Assembly (NCBI GenBank): GCA_005799545.1
Contig: SYGM01000090.1
Coordinates: forward strand, 1 to 64,000
Length of the DNA: 64,000 bases
Direction of reading: 5' to 3'
From: Planctomycetia bacterium
Lineage (GTDB): Bacteria; Planctomycetota; UBA1135; GCA-002686595
Of this stretch, positions 45,779-55,693 are shown in pieces. The position numbers and the translations under genes were made by a program. Under the pieces are notes generated by a model. The model ran no database searches and was not told where the DNA came from. It was given only the letters and a program-made list of their open reading frames with translations. Each line of letters opens with the position of its first letter. Positions within the stretch are counted from its first letter, which is position 1.

Positions 45779-47118
45779 GGCGAGAGCGTCTCCAGCAGGC
45801 GCGCGGCCTTGACCAGCGTTTCCTCTTCCTCGGCCTGAGGGTCGGAGGCATGGGTGATGCCGCCGCCGACCGAGAAGCGGAACTCGCCGTGCCCCGCACC
45901 GAGGCTGCGGTAGAGCAGCGTGCGGATCAGGATGTTCCAGCTGGAATCCCCGCTGCGATCGATCCAGCCCAGCGAGCCGGTGAAGAAGCTGCGGCCTTCG
46001 CCCTCGGCGCGCGCGATCGCCGCCATGCTGGCGAGCTTGGGCGCTCCCGTGATCGAGGCTCCGGGAAACAACGCGGCCAACGCGTGGAGCGAGTCCAGCT
46101 CGGGTTTGAGCTCCCCGACGACATCAGCCAGGAGATGGTGCACCGAGGCGTAGCTTTCCAGCCGCGGAAAGCCGCCCTCCACACGCACGCTGGCGGTGCG
46201 CGAGACGCGTCCCAGGTCATTGCGTGCCAGATCGACGATCATCGCCAGCTCGGCGCGGTCCTTCTCGCTGGCGAGCAGCTCGTGCGCCAACGCACGATCC
46301 TGTTCCGAATCGCGCGCTCGCGGCCGCGTGCCCTTGATCGGCCGGGTCATCAGGCGCGCGCCGCGCGACTCCAGCAGCAGCTCCGGCGAAGCCGAGAGCA
46401 GCGCACCGCGACCGAAGTCGAGATAACCCATGAACGGAGCGGGATTGCGCTCGCACAGACGCTCGTACCAGCGCACCGGATGTCCGCGCACCGCACGCGT
46501 GAAGCTGTGCGCCAGATTGGCCTGGTAGTAGTCGCCGGCCGCGATGTCCTGGCGCATGCGTTGCACACGCTCGCGGTGCTGCGCGGGCGTCGTATGGCGC
46601 TCAAGCTCCCCCGTCGCCTGAGGAGTTTCGAGCGCCGGCGCCGGCTGGGCCAGCCGCGCGCGAATCCGCGCGGCACGCTGCGCAGCGAACTCGGTCGGTG
46701 CGGAATCCGCCTGTCCCAGCACCAGCCATGTCTCCCCCGTGCGGCTCTCGCGCACCAGAAAATCCGTGCGCAGGCCGCCGACGATTTTCGGCCAGTGCCA
46801 GGGATCCTCCTCACACCACACGCGCCGCTCACCCGCGACACCCAGATCGTAGGAGAGCGCACCGACGAAGCCGGCGCGGAACGGACCGGGCACGGAGACG
46901 GCAGCGAGTTCAAGCCGTTCCAGCAGCCCGCGCAGGTCGGCGATGCTCTCAGGCTGAGCGTCGACGGGGAGCGGCTCGAAGAACAGCCAGCTCCATTGAT
47001 CGTTCTGGCCGTCCGCGCTCTCGAGCAGGCACAAGCCGGACTCTTCGCCCAGCTTGCGCAGCGCACAGAGCAAAGGCGGCTGCCTTCCGAGCGGATGGAC
47101 CTGCGGAACGACCCGCAC
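45775..47118 (-). CDS. pabB: Aminodeoxychorismate synthase component I / anthranilate synthase component I family
   Basis: IAAGDYYQANLAHSF, SASPELLLESRGARLMTRPIKGTRPR, MIVDLARNDLGRV, GASITGAPKLASM. Confidence 0.86.
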   Translation of the reverse strand: MRVVPQVHPLGRQPPLLCALRKLGEESGLCLLESADGQNDQWSWLFFEPLPVDAQPESIADLRGLLERLELAAVSVPGPFRAGFVGALSYDLGVAGERRVWCEEDPWHWPKIVGGLRTDFLVRESRTGETWLVLGQADSAPTEFAAQRAARIRARLAQPAPALETPQATGELERHTTPAQHRERVQRMRQDIAAGDYYQANLAHSFTRAVRGHPVRWYERLCERNPAPFMGYLDFGRGALLSASPELLLESRGARLMTRPIKGTRPRARDSEQDRALAHELLASEKDRAELAMIVDLARNDLGRVSRTASVRVEGGFPRLESYASVHHLLADVVGELKPELDSLHALAALFPGASITGAPKLASMAAIARAEGEGRSFFTGSLGWIDRSGDSSWNILIRTLLYRSLGAGHGEFRFSVGGGITHASDPQAEEEETLVKAARLLETLSP

Positions 47119-47121
47119 GGC

Positions 47122-48390
47122 TCAGGCCCCCGTGTGGCGCGGGAAACTCGCGGCGTAGCGCCGGTGGTAGTGCTGCCCGATCAGGAAGGCGAGCAGCAGC
47201 ACGCCCGCGGCAAGGAAGAAGGGTAGCCGCGGACTCACCGCAAAGCAAAGGCCCGCCAGCGGCGGCCCGCTCATGCGCGCGAGGCTTGCGGCGGACTGGT
47301 TGATGCCGAGGAACGCGCCTTGGCGCTCCTTGGGCGCAGCGCGTGAGAGCAGGCTGTTGACCGAAGGGTTGGAGAGACCGAACCCGAAGGGCATCAGAGC
47401 GCAGGCGATCAGCACCATGGTCCAACTCGGCGCGGCGCCGATGCCCGCCATCGCCAGCGCCAAGAGAAGCGGCCCCACCATGGCCAGCAGGGTCTCGCCG
47501 TAGCGCGGCACGAGCCGACGAATGAAGCCGCCCTGAATCAGCGCCGAGACGATGCCGATGCCGAACAGGTAGTAACCCGCGATCGGCGCAGCCTTGAGAA
47601 TGTCGGCCTGTGTGGCGTGCTCGATCGGCCCGCTCTGACCGAACTGCTCGGGGAACAGTGCCAGCCCGAAGCGCGTGAACATGCCCTCGAAGCAGGCGAA
47701 GGCGAAGATGTTGAGGAAGTTGAGCAGGATCATCAGCCCGATGCGCGGCTCCGCGGAAGCCTCGCGCACCGCATCGAAGCTGAACACGCGACCGCTGCCG
47801 GGCTGGCGCGCTGGCTCAACCAGCGTCAGCGCACCGAACAGCGCCGCCGCGAGGCTCAGACCCGCCGCCGCAAGCCCCGGAGCGGGAGGCAGCGTCGCAG
47901 GATCGGCGTGCATCCCGGACAGTACGCCGCCGAGCAGCGGACCGAAGGTGAAGCCCAGCCCGAAAGCCGCACCCAGCAGCCCCATGCCCTTGGCGCGGTT
48001 CTCCTCCGTCGTGACATCGGCAATGTAGGCCTGCGCCGAGGAGATGTTCGCGCCGAAGAAGCCGGCCAGCAGACGTGAAGCGAACAACAGGCCCAGCGTA
48101 TCCGCGTACGCGAACAGCGCGTAGGACGCCGCGCTGCCGATCAGGCCGCCCACCAGCACGGGCTTGCGTCCGATACGGTCCGAAAGACGCCCCCACAGCG
48201 GCGCGAAGAGAAACTGCATGCCTGAGAAGCAGGAGAACAAGAGCCCCAGCTGCCACTCGCTGGCACCGAAGTACTGCGAGTAGATCGGCAGCAGCGGGAT
48301 CACGATCCCGAAGCCCAGGAGGTCGATGAAGACCGTCAGGAAGATGAACAGCAGCGGGGAACGGCCCCCGGGGCCCTTGGGCGCGCTCAT
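47122..48390 (-). CDS. MFS transporter
   Basis: LFIFLTVFIDLLGFGIVIPLLP, FAPLWGRLSDRIGRKPVLVGGLIGSAASY motif A, 12-TM-like hydrophobic pattern. Confidence 0.9.
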   Translation of the reverse strand: MSAPKGPGGRSPLLFIFLTVFIDLLGFGIVIPLLPIYSQYFGASEWQLGLLFSCFSGMQFLFAPLWGRLSDRIGRKPVLVGGLIGSAASYALFAYADTLGLLFASRLLAGFFGANISSAQAYIADVTTEENRAKGMGLLGAAFGLGFTFGPLLGGVLSGMHADPATLPPAPGLAAAGLSLAAALFGALTLVEPARQPGSGRVFSFDAVREASAEPRIGLMILLNFLNIFAFACFEGMFTRFGLALFPEQFGQSGPIEHATQADILKAAPIAGYYLFGIGIVSALIQGGFIRRLVPRYGETLLAMVGPLLLALAMAGIGAAPSWTMVLIACALMPFGFGLSNPSVNSLLSRAAPKERQGAFLGINQSAASLARMSGPPLAGLCFAVSPRLPFFLAAGVLLLAFLIGQHYHRRYAASFPRHTGA

Positions 48391-48451
48391 GAGTGCCGGG
48401 AAGTATAGGAACTTACAGTCGCGCACGCGCACCAGCCGATAGCTACCCTGC

Positions 48452-48841
48452 ATGAAAGTCTTTCCGTACGCGCTGGTGGGTGTGGGCCTGATCGTCGCTC
48501 TTGCAACCGCACAGTCTCCGGCGCCTGCCCGACCGGACACAGCCGCCGAGCTGGCGCTGCTGCGCGAGCGCGTGGACGCGCTCGAGCGCCTCAACCGCCA
48601 GCAGGCCCTGACGATCACGCAGACCACGCGCTACCTTGAAGCCCAGTCCAAGGCGGCGGTGGCAATGCAGGAAGCGCTCGCCCGCAGCGAGAAGGAAGGC
48701 TTCACCTTCGGGATCAACCCGCGTTCGCGCGAGATCCTGCTGGCCGGCTGGCGCGAGAGTCTCGCGAGCGCACAGAAGGAGCTGCCGAGCGCACCCGCCA
48801 CGAGCGGATCCGGCCCCGCCACGACGACCGCCAACCGCTGA
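48452..48841 (+). CDS. Small secreted coiled-coil hypothetical protein
   Basis: Signal peptide MKVFPYALVGVGLIVALATAQS; LALLRERVDALERLNRQQ coiled coil. Confidence 0.55.
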   Translation: MKVFPYALVGVGLIVALATAQSPAPARPDTAAELALLRERVDALERLNRQQALTITQTTRYLEAQSKAAVAMQEALARSEKEGFTFGINPRSREILLAGWRESLASAQKELPSAPATSGSGPATTTANR

Positions 48842-48888
48842 GGACCCTCTCGCAAGTCGGTGGCCCGGGGGCGTAGGATCGCGCCACC

Positions 48889-50154
48889 ATGTGGATCGCG
48901 ACCTGCGCTGCCCTGCTGACTCTGTTCCCTCAGGACACTCCTTCGACGAAAGCTCGTCCGCGCGCGGCGCGCGAACAGCCCAGCGCCGAGAAGGAACTCA
49001 AGCGCAAGCAGGCCGCCTTCGAGACCAAGGCGCCCGAGGAAAAGGAACTCGACGATGCGCGCCGGCGCTCGATCGGTCTGCTGGTGGGCATGCAGGAGTC
49101 GCTCGATCCCGCGCGCAAGGAACCCTGCGAGTGGCCCTACGAGGGCGTCTACCGCGTGCCGGGAGAGAGCGGCAAGCCCGAGATCCCCATCGGCTACCGC
49201 GTGGGCGGCACCTCGATCGTCTGCAGCGCGCTGCTGCGCGCGCTGCCGGAGAAGCTGGACAAGCCCAGTGAGGCGGCCATCGAGCGCAGCCTTGCCTTCG
49301 TGCTGGAGGCGCTCAAGCTGCCCAAGATGCAGCCCGAAGGCTGCAAGGGCTACGACGTGCGCGGCTGGGGCCATGCTTACGCGCTGGAGTTCCTGCTGCT
49401 GGTCAGGACTCGCCCGATGGTCGACGAAGCGCGCCGCAAGGACATCGACGCGGCCGTCAACTGGCTGATCGAGGCGCTCGACAAGCTCGAACACTCCGAA
49501 TCCGGCGGCTGGAATTACGCGCGCACCGATGCACCCGATGGCGCCAGCCCGTTCATGACCGCGCCGACTCTGCAGTTCCTCGACCAGGCGCGCGCCGCGG
49601 GCTTCACGGTTTCGCAAGAGCTGGTGCAGCGCGCGCTGGGCACGCTGGAAGCTTCGCGCGGAGATAGCGGGGCCGTGCAGTACGCCACCAGCGCGCGGAC
49701 CGAGCGCGGCAAGGCCGCCGAGGAAATTCCCGCTGCGGTCGCGCGCATGGCCGTGGTCGAGACCACGCTGCATCTGGCGGGCCGCAGCGATCCGGCACGC
49801 ATCGAGAAGGCGATCGAGTCCTTCTTCGCGCACTGGGAATGGCTGGAAGTGCGCCGCCGACAGAACGGAACGCACATTCCCCCCTACAACATCGCGCCCT
49901 ACTACTTCTTCTACGGACACCGCTACGTGGCGCAGGCGATCGAGTTCCTCCCCGCAGACAAGCGCGCGGCTGCGCGCGAGCGTCTCTACCAGTTGCTGTG
50001 GGCCGTGCGCGAGTCCTCCGGCGGCTGGAATGACCGCGTCTTCCCGCGCAGCGAGAACTTCGGCACCGCCATGACGCTGTGCGCGCTGCTCGAGCCGCAT
50101 GTGGCACGTCCGGTGGGCTGGCCCGCCGCCACCGGCAAGCAACCCGCGAAGTGA
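48889..50154 (+). CDS. Secreted protein with terpenoid-cyclase / prenyltransferase (alpha/alpha-barrel) fold
   Basis: KLEHSESGGWNYAR, AYALEFLLLV, PYNIAPYYFFYGHRYVAQAIEFLP, VRESSGGWNDRVFPRSENFGTAMTL. Confidence 0.7.
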   Translation: MWIATCAALLTLFPQDTPSTKARPRAAREQPSAEKELKRKQAAFETKAPEEKELDDARRRSIGLLVGMQESLDPARKEPCEWPYEGVYRVPGESGKPEIPIGYRVGGTSIVCSALLRALPEKLDKPSEAAIERSLAFVLEALKLPKMQPEGCKGYDVRGWGHAYALEFLLLVRTRPMVDEARRKDIDAAVNWLIEALDKLEHSESGGWNYARTDAPDGASPFMTAPTLQFLDQARAAGFTVSQELVQRALGTLEASRGDSGAVQYATSARTERGKAAEEIPAAVARMAVVETTLHLAGRSDPARIEKAIESFFAHWEWLEVRRRQNGTHIPPYNIAPYYFFYGHRYVAQAIEFLPADKRAAARERLYQLLWAVRESSGGWNDRVFPRSENFGTAMTLCALLEPHVARPVGWPAATGKQPAK

Positions 50155-51158
50155 GCACCCAGCCGGCCAAGCCCGCCGCCAATGCGCTCGCGCGTGCGCG
50201 CGATGAGTTCCTGCGCGAGCTCGAGGCCGTGCGAGGCTCGAGCCCGCACACGCTGAGGGCGTATCGCTCGGACCTCGAGGAGTTCCTGCGCTTCGCGGCC
50301 GAGCGCGGACTCGAGCAGCCCGATGAGGTCACGCCGCGCTCGTTGCGCTCATATCTCGCGCGTCTCGACGAGCGCGGGCTCGCCAAGAGCTCGATCCAGC
50401 GCAAGCTGTCGGCGGCGCGTTCCTTCTTCAAGCACCTGCTGCGCCAGGGACGCATCGACGCGCACCCCGCGGCGGGACTGCGCCAGCGGCGCGGCGAGCG
50501 CAAGCTGCCCGGCGTGCTCTCGGCTGCCGAGCTGAAGCAGCTGCTCGACACGTTCACGAAGGAGCGCCACGAGGATCTGCGCGATCTGGCACTGCTCGAG
50601 CTGATGTACTCCGCCGGAACGCGTGCCGCCGAGACCGTCGGCCTCAACCGCGGCGCGATCGACTTCTCGCGCGGACTCGTGCGACTCCTCGGCAAGGGGC
50701 GCAAGCAGCGCATCAGCGTGCTCGGCAAGCCCGCGCAGCTGGCCTTGCAGCGCTATCTGGCGGATCCGCGGCGGCCCAGGGCCCGGGCCAGCGCACAGGA
50801 AGCCGTGTTTCTCAATCCGCGCGGCGGAAGGCTCACGACCCGCAGCCTGGGCCGCATCGTCGACAAGCGTGTGCAGATGGCCGGCATCGTGCGCCGCGTG
50901 ACACCGCACACGCTGCGTCACAGCTTCGCGACGCATCTGCTCGATGCGGGTGCCGACCTGCGCAGCGTGCAGTAGCTGCTCGGACATGCGCACCTGACGA
51001 CCACGCAGATCTACACGCATGTCTCGATCGAGCGGCTGCGCACGGCCTACGAACAGGCCCACCCCCATGCCCAGTCGAGCGCGCCGGTCCGGCGCGTGAA
51101 ACCGGTCGGCGGCCGTGCCCGCCGGAACCCTGTCCAAGGCGCCCGCCAACGCGCATGA
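50151..51158 (+). pseudogene. Tyrosine recombinase (XerC/XerD-like) interrupted by an in-frame TAG at 50973-50975
   Basis: GTG start overlapping the upstream stop; [36 protein letters not shown] then TAG then [32 protein letters not shown] in the same frame, to TGA at 51156-51158. Confidence 0.82.
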
Positions 51159-52621
51159 ATCCGACCGCGCAAGTCCAGGGCAACCGGATGGCCGTGCTGC
51201 TGGCGGCTGCGCTGTTCGTGGCGCACGCAGTGCTGTACTGGTTCACCTGCGACGATGCGTACATCTCGTTCCGCTATTCGCGCCATCTCGCCGAAGGCCA
51301 CGGGCTGGTCTTCAACCTCGGCGAGGATCCGCCCGTCGAGGGCTACTCCAATCTCCTGTGGGTGCTGCTGCTCGCACCGTTTGCCAAGCTGGGACTTTCG
51401 CTCGCATGGTGCGCCAACCTGATCTCGGTTGCCTGCGGTGCGGTGCTTGTCGCGCTGTGCACGCGCCGCGCGGGTCTGGGCGCCGGCCTGCTGCTGGCGC
51501 TGTGTCCGGCGCTCGCGCTGTGGGGCAGTTCCGGCCTGGAGACCATGCCCTTCGCGCTGGCACTGCTCTTGTGCTACGAGCGCGCGCAGGCGGGACGCTT
51601 TCTGGCTGCGGGGCTTTACGCCAGTGCTGTGTTGCTGCTGCGTGTCGATGGCATCGCCTTCGCACTGCTGGTGCTGGCGTGCGGGGGCTTGAAGTTCGGA
51701 AGGCGGATGCTGCCCGCGCTGATCGCGCCGGGCCTGTGCCTGACGGCGCTGCTGGTCTTCCGCACGGGCTACTACGGCGAGTGGCTGCCCAACACCGCCT
51801 TCGCCAAGAGCGAACTCTCCTCGATCACTCTGGAGCGCGGAGCAAAGTACCTTGCGAGCTTCCTCCTGTGCTTCCCCGCCGTGCCGATCGGGGTGCTGCT
51901 GGCTACCGGTCTGTGCTGGCGTCAGCGGCGACTCGATGCGGGGCTGGCGCTGCTGGTTGCGCTCGCGACGCTCGCTCACGGCCTGCTGGTGGGCGGCGAT
52001 TTCATGCCGATGGGCCGCTTTTTCGTGCCCGGGCTGGCCTTCCTCGCTCTGAGCCTGGGTCTGCTCCTGCGCGCGCGCGCGGTCTGGCTGGCGCTGCTGG
52101 CGCTCTCACCGCTCGCGACGCTGGATGTCGCGCCCGTTCCGCAATCCGCGCGTGAAGCGCTGCATTTCCGCTGGAACGACCCGCGCTGGCGCAGCGAGAA
52201 GCAGCAGTGGAGCGCGATGCGGCAGCGCAGCGCGGAGTGGCTCGAGCTGGGGCAGGCCCTGCAGCGCTTCACGCGGCCCGGGGAGACACTCGTGATCGGC
52301 AACATCGGAGCCGTGGGCTACGCCTCGGAACTGTTCCTCTACGACCAGTTTGGGCTTGTCGATCGCGAGGTCGCGCGCACAACACCCGCTCCGCGCCGCG
52401 TCTCGGCCGGCCATGACAAGGGCGTGCGACCGGACTACTTCTTCCCGCGCAGGCCGGACTATCTGGGTGCGTGGATCGGATCGGCGGCTGCTCAGCCGGA
52501 TCCGCAGCAGGAGCGCATGCTGCGCTCGCTGCCCGGCGCGCCGCCGCTGAGGCTGCTGCGCCATCCCCTCGAGGACGGTACGGACCGCGTGCTCAATCTG
52601 TGGCGGCTGGAGTGGCCCTGA
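51155..52621 (+). CDS. Polytopic membrane protein, glycosyltransferase (GT-C)-like
   Basis: [45 protein letters not shown] motif and many TM segments; ATGA overlap with the recombinase frame. Confidence 0.75.
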   Translation: MNPTAQVQGNRMAVLLAAALFVAHAVLYWFTCDDAYISFRYSRHLAEGHGLVFNLGEDPPVEGYSNLLWVLLLAPFAKLGLSLAWCANLISVACGAVLVALCTRRAGLGAGLLLALCPALALWGSSGLETMPFALALLLCYERAQAGRFLAAGLYASAVLLLRVDGIAFALLVLACGGLKFGRRMLPALIAPGLCLTALLVFRTGYYGEWLPNTAFAKSELSSITLERGAKYLASFLLCFPAVPIGVLLATGLCWRQRRLDAGLALLVALATLAHGLLVGGDFMPMGRFFVPGLAFLALSLGLLLRARAVWLALLALSPLATLDVAPVPQSAREALHFRWNDPRWRSEKQQWSAMRQRSAEWLELGQALQRFTRPGETLVIGNIGAVGYASELFLYDQFGLVDREVARTTPAPRRVSAGHDKGVRPDYFFPRRPDYLGAWIGSAAAQPDPQQERMLRSLPGAPPLRLLRHPLEDGTDRVLNLWRLEWP

Positions 52622-52635
52622 AGGAGCCTGAACCG

Positions 52636-52830
52636 ATGAGGCGACCGCGTCTGCTGCTGCCCCTGATCGCACTGCTGGTGCTGCACTTCGATTTCTGGCG
52701 AGAGAGCCGCCCGCAGCTGGTGCTGGGCTGGCTGCCCGAAGAGCTGGCCTGGCGCCTGTGCTGGATGGCTCTCGCGCTTGTGCTGCTGTGGTACTGGACG
52801 CACTCGCCGGAGACGGAGCGCGAGGCGTGA
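52636..52830 (+). CDS. Small two-TM protein next to the SSS symporter gene (DUF3311-like)
   Basis: MRRPRLLLPLIALLVLHFDFWRESRPQLVLGWLPEELAWRLCWMALALVLLWYWTHSP; GTGA overlap with the symporter gene. Confidence 0.6.
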   Translation: MRRPRLLLPLIALLVLHFDFWRESRPQLVLGWLPEELAWRLCWMALALVLLWYWTHSPETEREA

Positions 52831-54269
52831 TCGCGCTGCTGGCACTGCTGGCGTATTTCGCGCTGATGCTGCTGCTGGGCTGGCAGGCCGAGCGCGGTCG
52901 CGAGCAGAGTGCGCGCGAGTACTACCTGGCAGGCAGCGGCCTGACGAGCGTGGCACTGTTCTTCGCGCTGTTCGGCACCAACTGTTCCCCCTTCGTGCTG
53001 CTCGGCGTGCCCGGCATGAGCTACCACGAGGGCCTCGCCATCTTCAGCCTCAATGCGCCGATCATCGCGCTGGGCGTACCGCTGCTGTTGTGGTGGATGG
53101 GCCAGCCGGCGCGGCGTCTGTCACTAGAACTGGGAGCGCTGTCCCCCGCTGAACTCTATGCACGCAAGCTCGGCAACCGCGCTGTCGGCTGGGTGCTGTT
53201 CGGCGCCTTTACGCTGTTCACGCTGCCCTACATGGTGACGGGCATCGCCGGCTGCGGCCTCGCGCTGGAAAGCGTGTTTCCAGATGTGCTCTCGCGCGAA
53301 GTCGGTGCCGCGCTCTCGCTGGGCATCGCACTGGCCTACACGCTGATGGGCGGAATGCGCGCCACGGCGTAGACCAACATCGTTCAGGGCGCACTGTTTC
53401 TGGGGGTGATCCTGCTGGTGGGCGTGCTGCTGTTCATCGCGCTCGGCGGACCTGCGGCCGCGTTCGAGCGACTGCTGGCGGAACGGCCGGAATTGAGCTG
53501 CCTTGATCGCGATGCGCCGCGCACGGAGTGGAAGAGCTTCCTCTCGACCTCGATCAACATCACGCTCACCGTGGCCTGCTTTCCCCACATGCTGGTGCGC
53601 CTGATGGCCGCACGCGATGACAGGAGCCTGCGCGCGAGCATGCGGCTGTATCCGCTCGCGCTCGCTTTGCTGTGGCTCCCCGCCGTGCTGATCGGCGTGT
53701 TCGGCGCGCTGCTGCGTCCGGGCCTCGAGGGCAAGGCCTCGGATGCCGTGTTTCCCTGGATGGTCGGCGAGCTGCTGGGACCGCAGTGGGCCGTGCTCGG
53801 CACGCTGGCGGTGCTGGCGGCGGCGATGAGCACGATCGATGCGCAGTTGCTGACGCTGGGCAGCATGCTCGAGCGCGATGTGCGCGGAGTCCGCAGGAAA
53901 GGCGGTGAGAGGCTGTTCCTGCTGGGCGTTGCCGTGCTGACCTTTGCGCTCTACCTCGCCTTCGAAGCCAGCGAAGTGTCGATCTTCGGCCTCAGCAACT
54001 TCGCGTTCAGCGGCTATGTGATGCTGTTCCCCACGCTGGTGCTGGGACTGCACTGGGACGGGCTGACGGCGCGGGGCGCCGTGCTGTCCATGCTGGGCGG
54101 CATCGGCACGCTCGCGCTGGCCTGGCTGGGCTGGTTCCCGACGCTGGGCTTCCAGCCCGTGGTCCCCGGGCTGGCGATGGCCTTCGTGCTGGCCTGGGTG
54201 GGATCGCTGGGCGGCACTGGCCGTCTGCGCAGGCCGTCTGCGCAGGCCACAAATCGGCGCAGGCCCTAA
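52827..54269 (+). pseudogene. Sodium:solute symporter (SSS) family protein interrupted by an in-frame TAG at 53370-53372
   Basis: EYYLAGSGLTSVALFFALFGTNCSPFVLLGVPGMSY...LAYTLMGGMRATA then TAG then TNIVQGALFLGVILLVGVLLF in the same frame to the TAA at 54267-54269. Confidence 0.82.
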
Positions 54270-54276
54270 AATGGTT

Positions 54277-54306
54277 CCACCTCGCAGCCGCAAGGCTCCG
54301 AGGTGG
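54277..54306 (-). terminator. Hairpin with GCAA tetraloop, probable terminator (tRNA-Glu side and/or symporter side)
   Basis: CCACCTCG-C-AGCC-GCAA-GGCT-C-CGAGGTGG immediately 3' of tRNA-Glu on the minus strand; AACCATTTT follows. Confidence 0.65.
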
Positions 54307-54312
54307 GTTAGT

Positions 54313-54390
54313 TGGTGATCCCAAGGGGATTTGAACCCCTGTCGCTAGGATGAAAACCTAGTGTCCTAGGCCTGGCTAGACGATGGGACC
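54313..54390 (-). tRNA. tRNA-Glu (anticodon UUC), CCA encoded
   Basis: Reverse strand GGTCCCATCGTCTAGCC...CTAGG-TTTTCAT-CCTAG...GGTTCAAATCC...TGGGATC-A-CCA. Confidence 0.95.
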
Positions 54391-54493
54391 ACCGTTTCGC
54401 TCGCGCCTTTTCCAGCGCGTTCGAGGGCGGGGAAAATAAGATCCCGCAGGCCCCGTGTCAAGCCCTGTATCGAGCTCCGCATCAAGCCCCGCA

Positions 54494-55687
54494 TCAAGCC
54501 CTGTGCCAGCCGGCGGCCGAAAGCTCCCCCATCACGGCCCGATATTCCCGCTCCAGAGCCGAGATCAGGCCCTCGGCGCCCCCGCGGGTGGTCTCGGGCA
54601 GCACCTGCCAGGTGTAGGTCTCGATCTCCACGTGGAGCTCCTGGCTGCCCCACTGCTGAGGTGTGCGCAGCAGTTCCTCCAGGATCGAGCGGGCATGGTC
54701 ACGGGTGGTTCCCAGCTGACCGAGGCTTTCCGCGTCGACCGGCACATGGAAGTGGCAGCGCAGCTCTTCGGCCCCCTTGGGGCCGCTGTGGCGCAGTTCA
54801 TCGAGATCGAGCCAGGCAAGCTCGCGCTCTCCCGCGCGGCCCGTGACCTGATGCAGGAAGCGCGGCTCCGCCATGGCGAGCAGCGCAGCGTAGGCCTGCG
54901 GATTCTGCTCGGGGGCGCGGCAGACCAGCGCGCTGGAGTACTGCAGCTTGCCGAAGTTGCCGCAAGTCAGCGCGAGCCGGGCGCTGGCTCTGGGATCCTC
55001 GAACTCGACCGCCGAATGACAGGCATCGAGACACAGGCCCAGCGAGGAGAGCCCCGCCCCCAGCGAGCGCACCAGCGCCGCCGCATCGCGCGTGTCGTTG
55101 GCATTGGAGCGCGGCTCGGCCTCCAGCGAGAGCACGATGCGCCGGCCGTGATCGCGCGCCAGTGCATCGAGAGCGACCGCGGCCTGCTGCAGGCCTTCGC
55201 GCGCGGCCTGTGCGCGCGGTTCGTGCCGCAGATCCGCGCCGAAACCGCCGGCATGCGTGCTGATCGAGATCTGCTCGCCCTCGCGGGCCTCGCGGAAGTT
55301 CAGCGCCAGCTGCGCCACGGCAAGCGTGTACGCGAGGCGCTCGGGCTGCGACCAATCCGGCGCGTAGACGCGCGCCTTGAGCTCATCGCTCTGAAAGTGC
55401 TCGTAGGGAAAGGCGTTGTAGCTGAAGGCATCGAGACGCTCGGCCTCGAGGAAGGCGATCACGCGCTCGCGTGCGCGCAGATCGCGCACGAGCTCGAAGG
55501 CCAGCGCCGCCGGCAGGTACATGCCGACGCCGAAGGACTCGCGGCCTGCATGCAGTCGCTCGCGCAGCGGCAGCGTCACGCGCCGCAGCGCGTCGAACCA
55601 CTCGTCCAGCGTGCGGGCTGCATGCAGGTTCATGCAGTAACCCAGCCGCACGCAGCGACCCGGATGGGCCGGATGTACGAAGCGCAT
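54494..55687 (-). CDS. eboE: EboE-like protein (sugar-phosphate isomerase / xylose-isomerase-type TIM barrel)
   Basis: [108 protein letters not shown]. Confidence 0.74.
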   Translation of the reverse strand: MRFVHPAHPGRCVRLGYCMNLHAARTLDEWFDALRRVTLPLRERLHAGRESFGVGMYLPAALAFELVRDLRARERVIAFLEAERLDAFSYNAFPYEHFQSDELKARVYAPDWSQPERLAYTLAVAQLALNFREAREGEQISISTHAGGFGADLRHEPRAQAAREGLQQAAVALDALARDHGRRIVLSLEAEPRSNANDTRDAAALVRSLGAGLSSLGLCLDACHSAVEFEDPRASARLALTCGNFGKLQYSSALVCRAPEQNPQAYAALLAMAEPRFLHQVTGRAGERELAWLDLDELRHSGPKGAEELRCHFHVPVDAESLGQLGTTRDHARSILEELLRTPQQWGSQELHVEIETYTWQVLPETTRGGAEGLISALEREYRAVMGELSAAGWHRA

Positions 55688-55693
55688 CGCGGA

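Noticed and set aside
50151-51158. Integron, ICE or phage integrase
   Set aside because: Sequence resembles housekeeping XerC/D, is translationally coupled to chromosomal neighbours, and no att-like repeats, cassettes or mobile-element genes were seen nearby.
50973-53372. Genome-wide TAG reassignment as explanation for the two internal stops
   Set aside because: frr, eboA, nadA, the GDT1-family gene, the beta-helix gene and the esterase gene all end normally at TAG, so TAG is functioning as a stop here.
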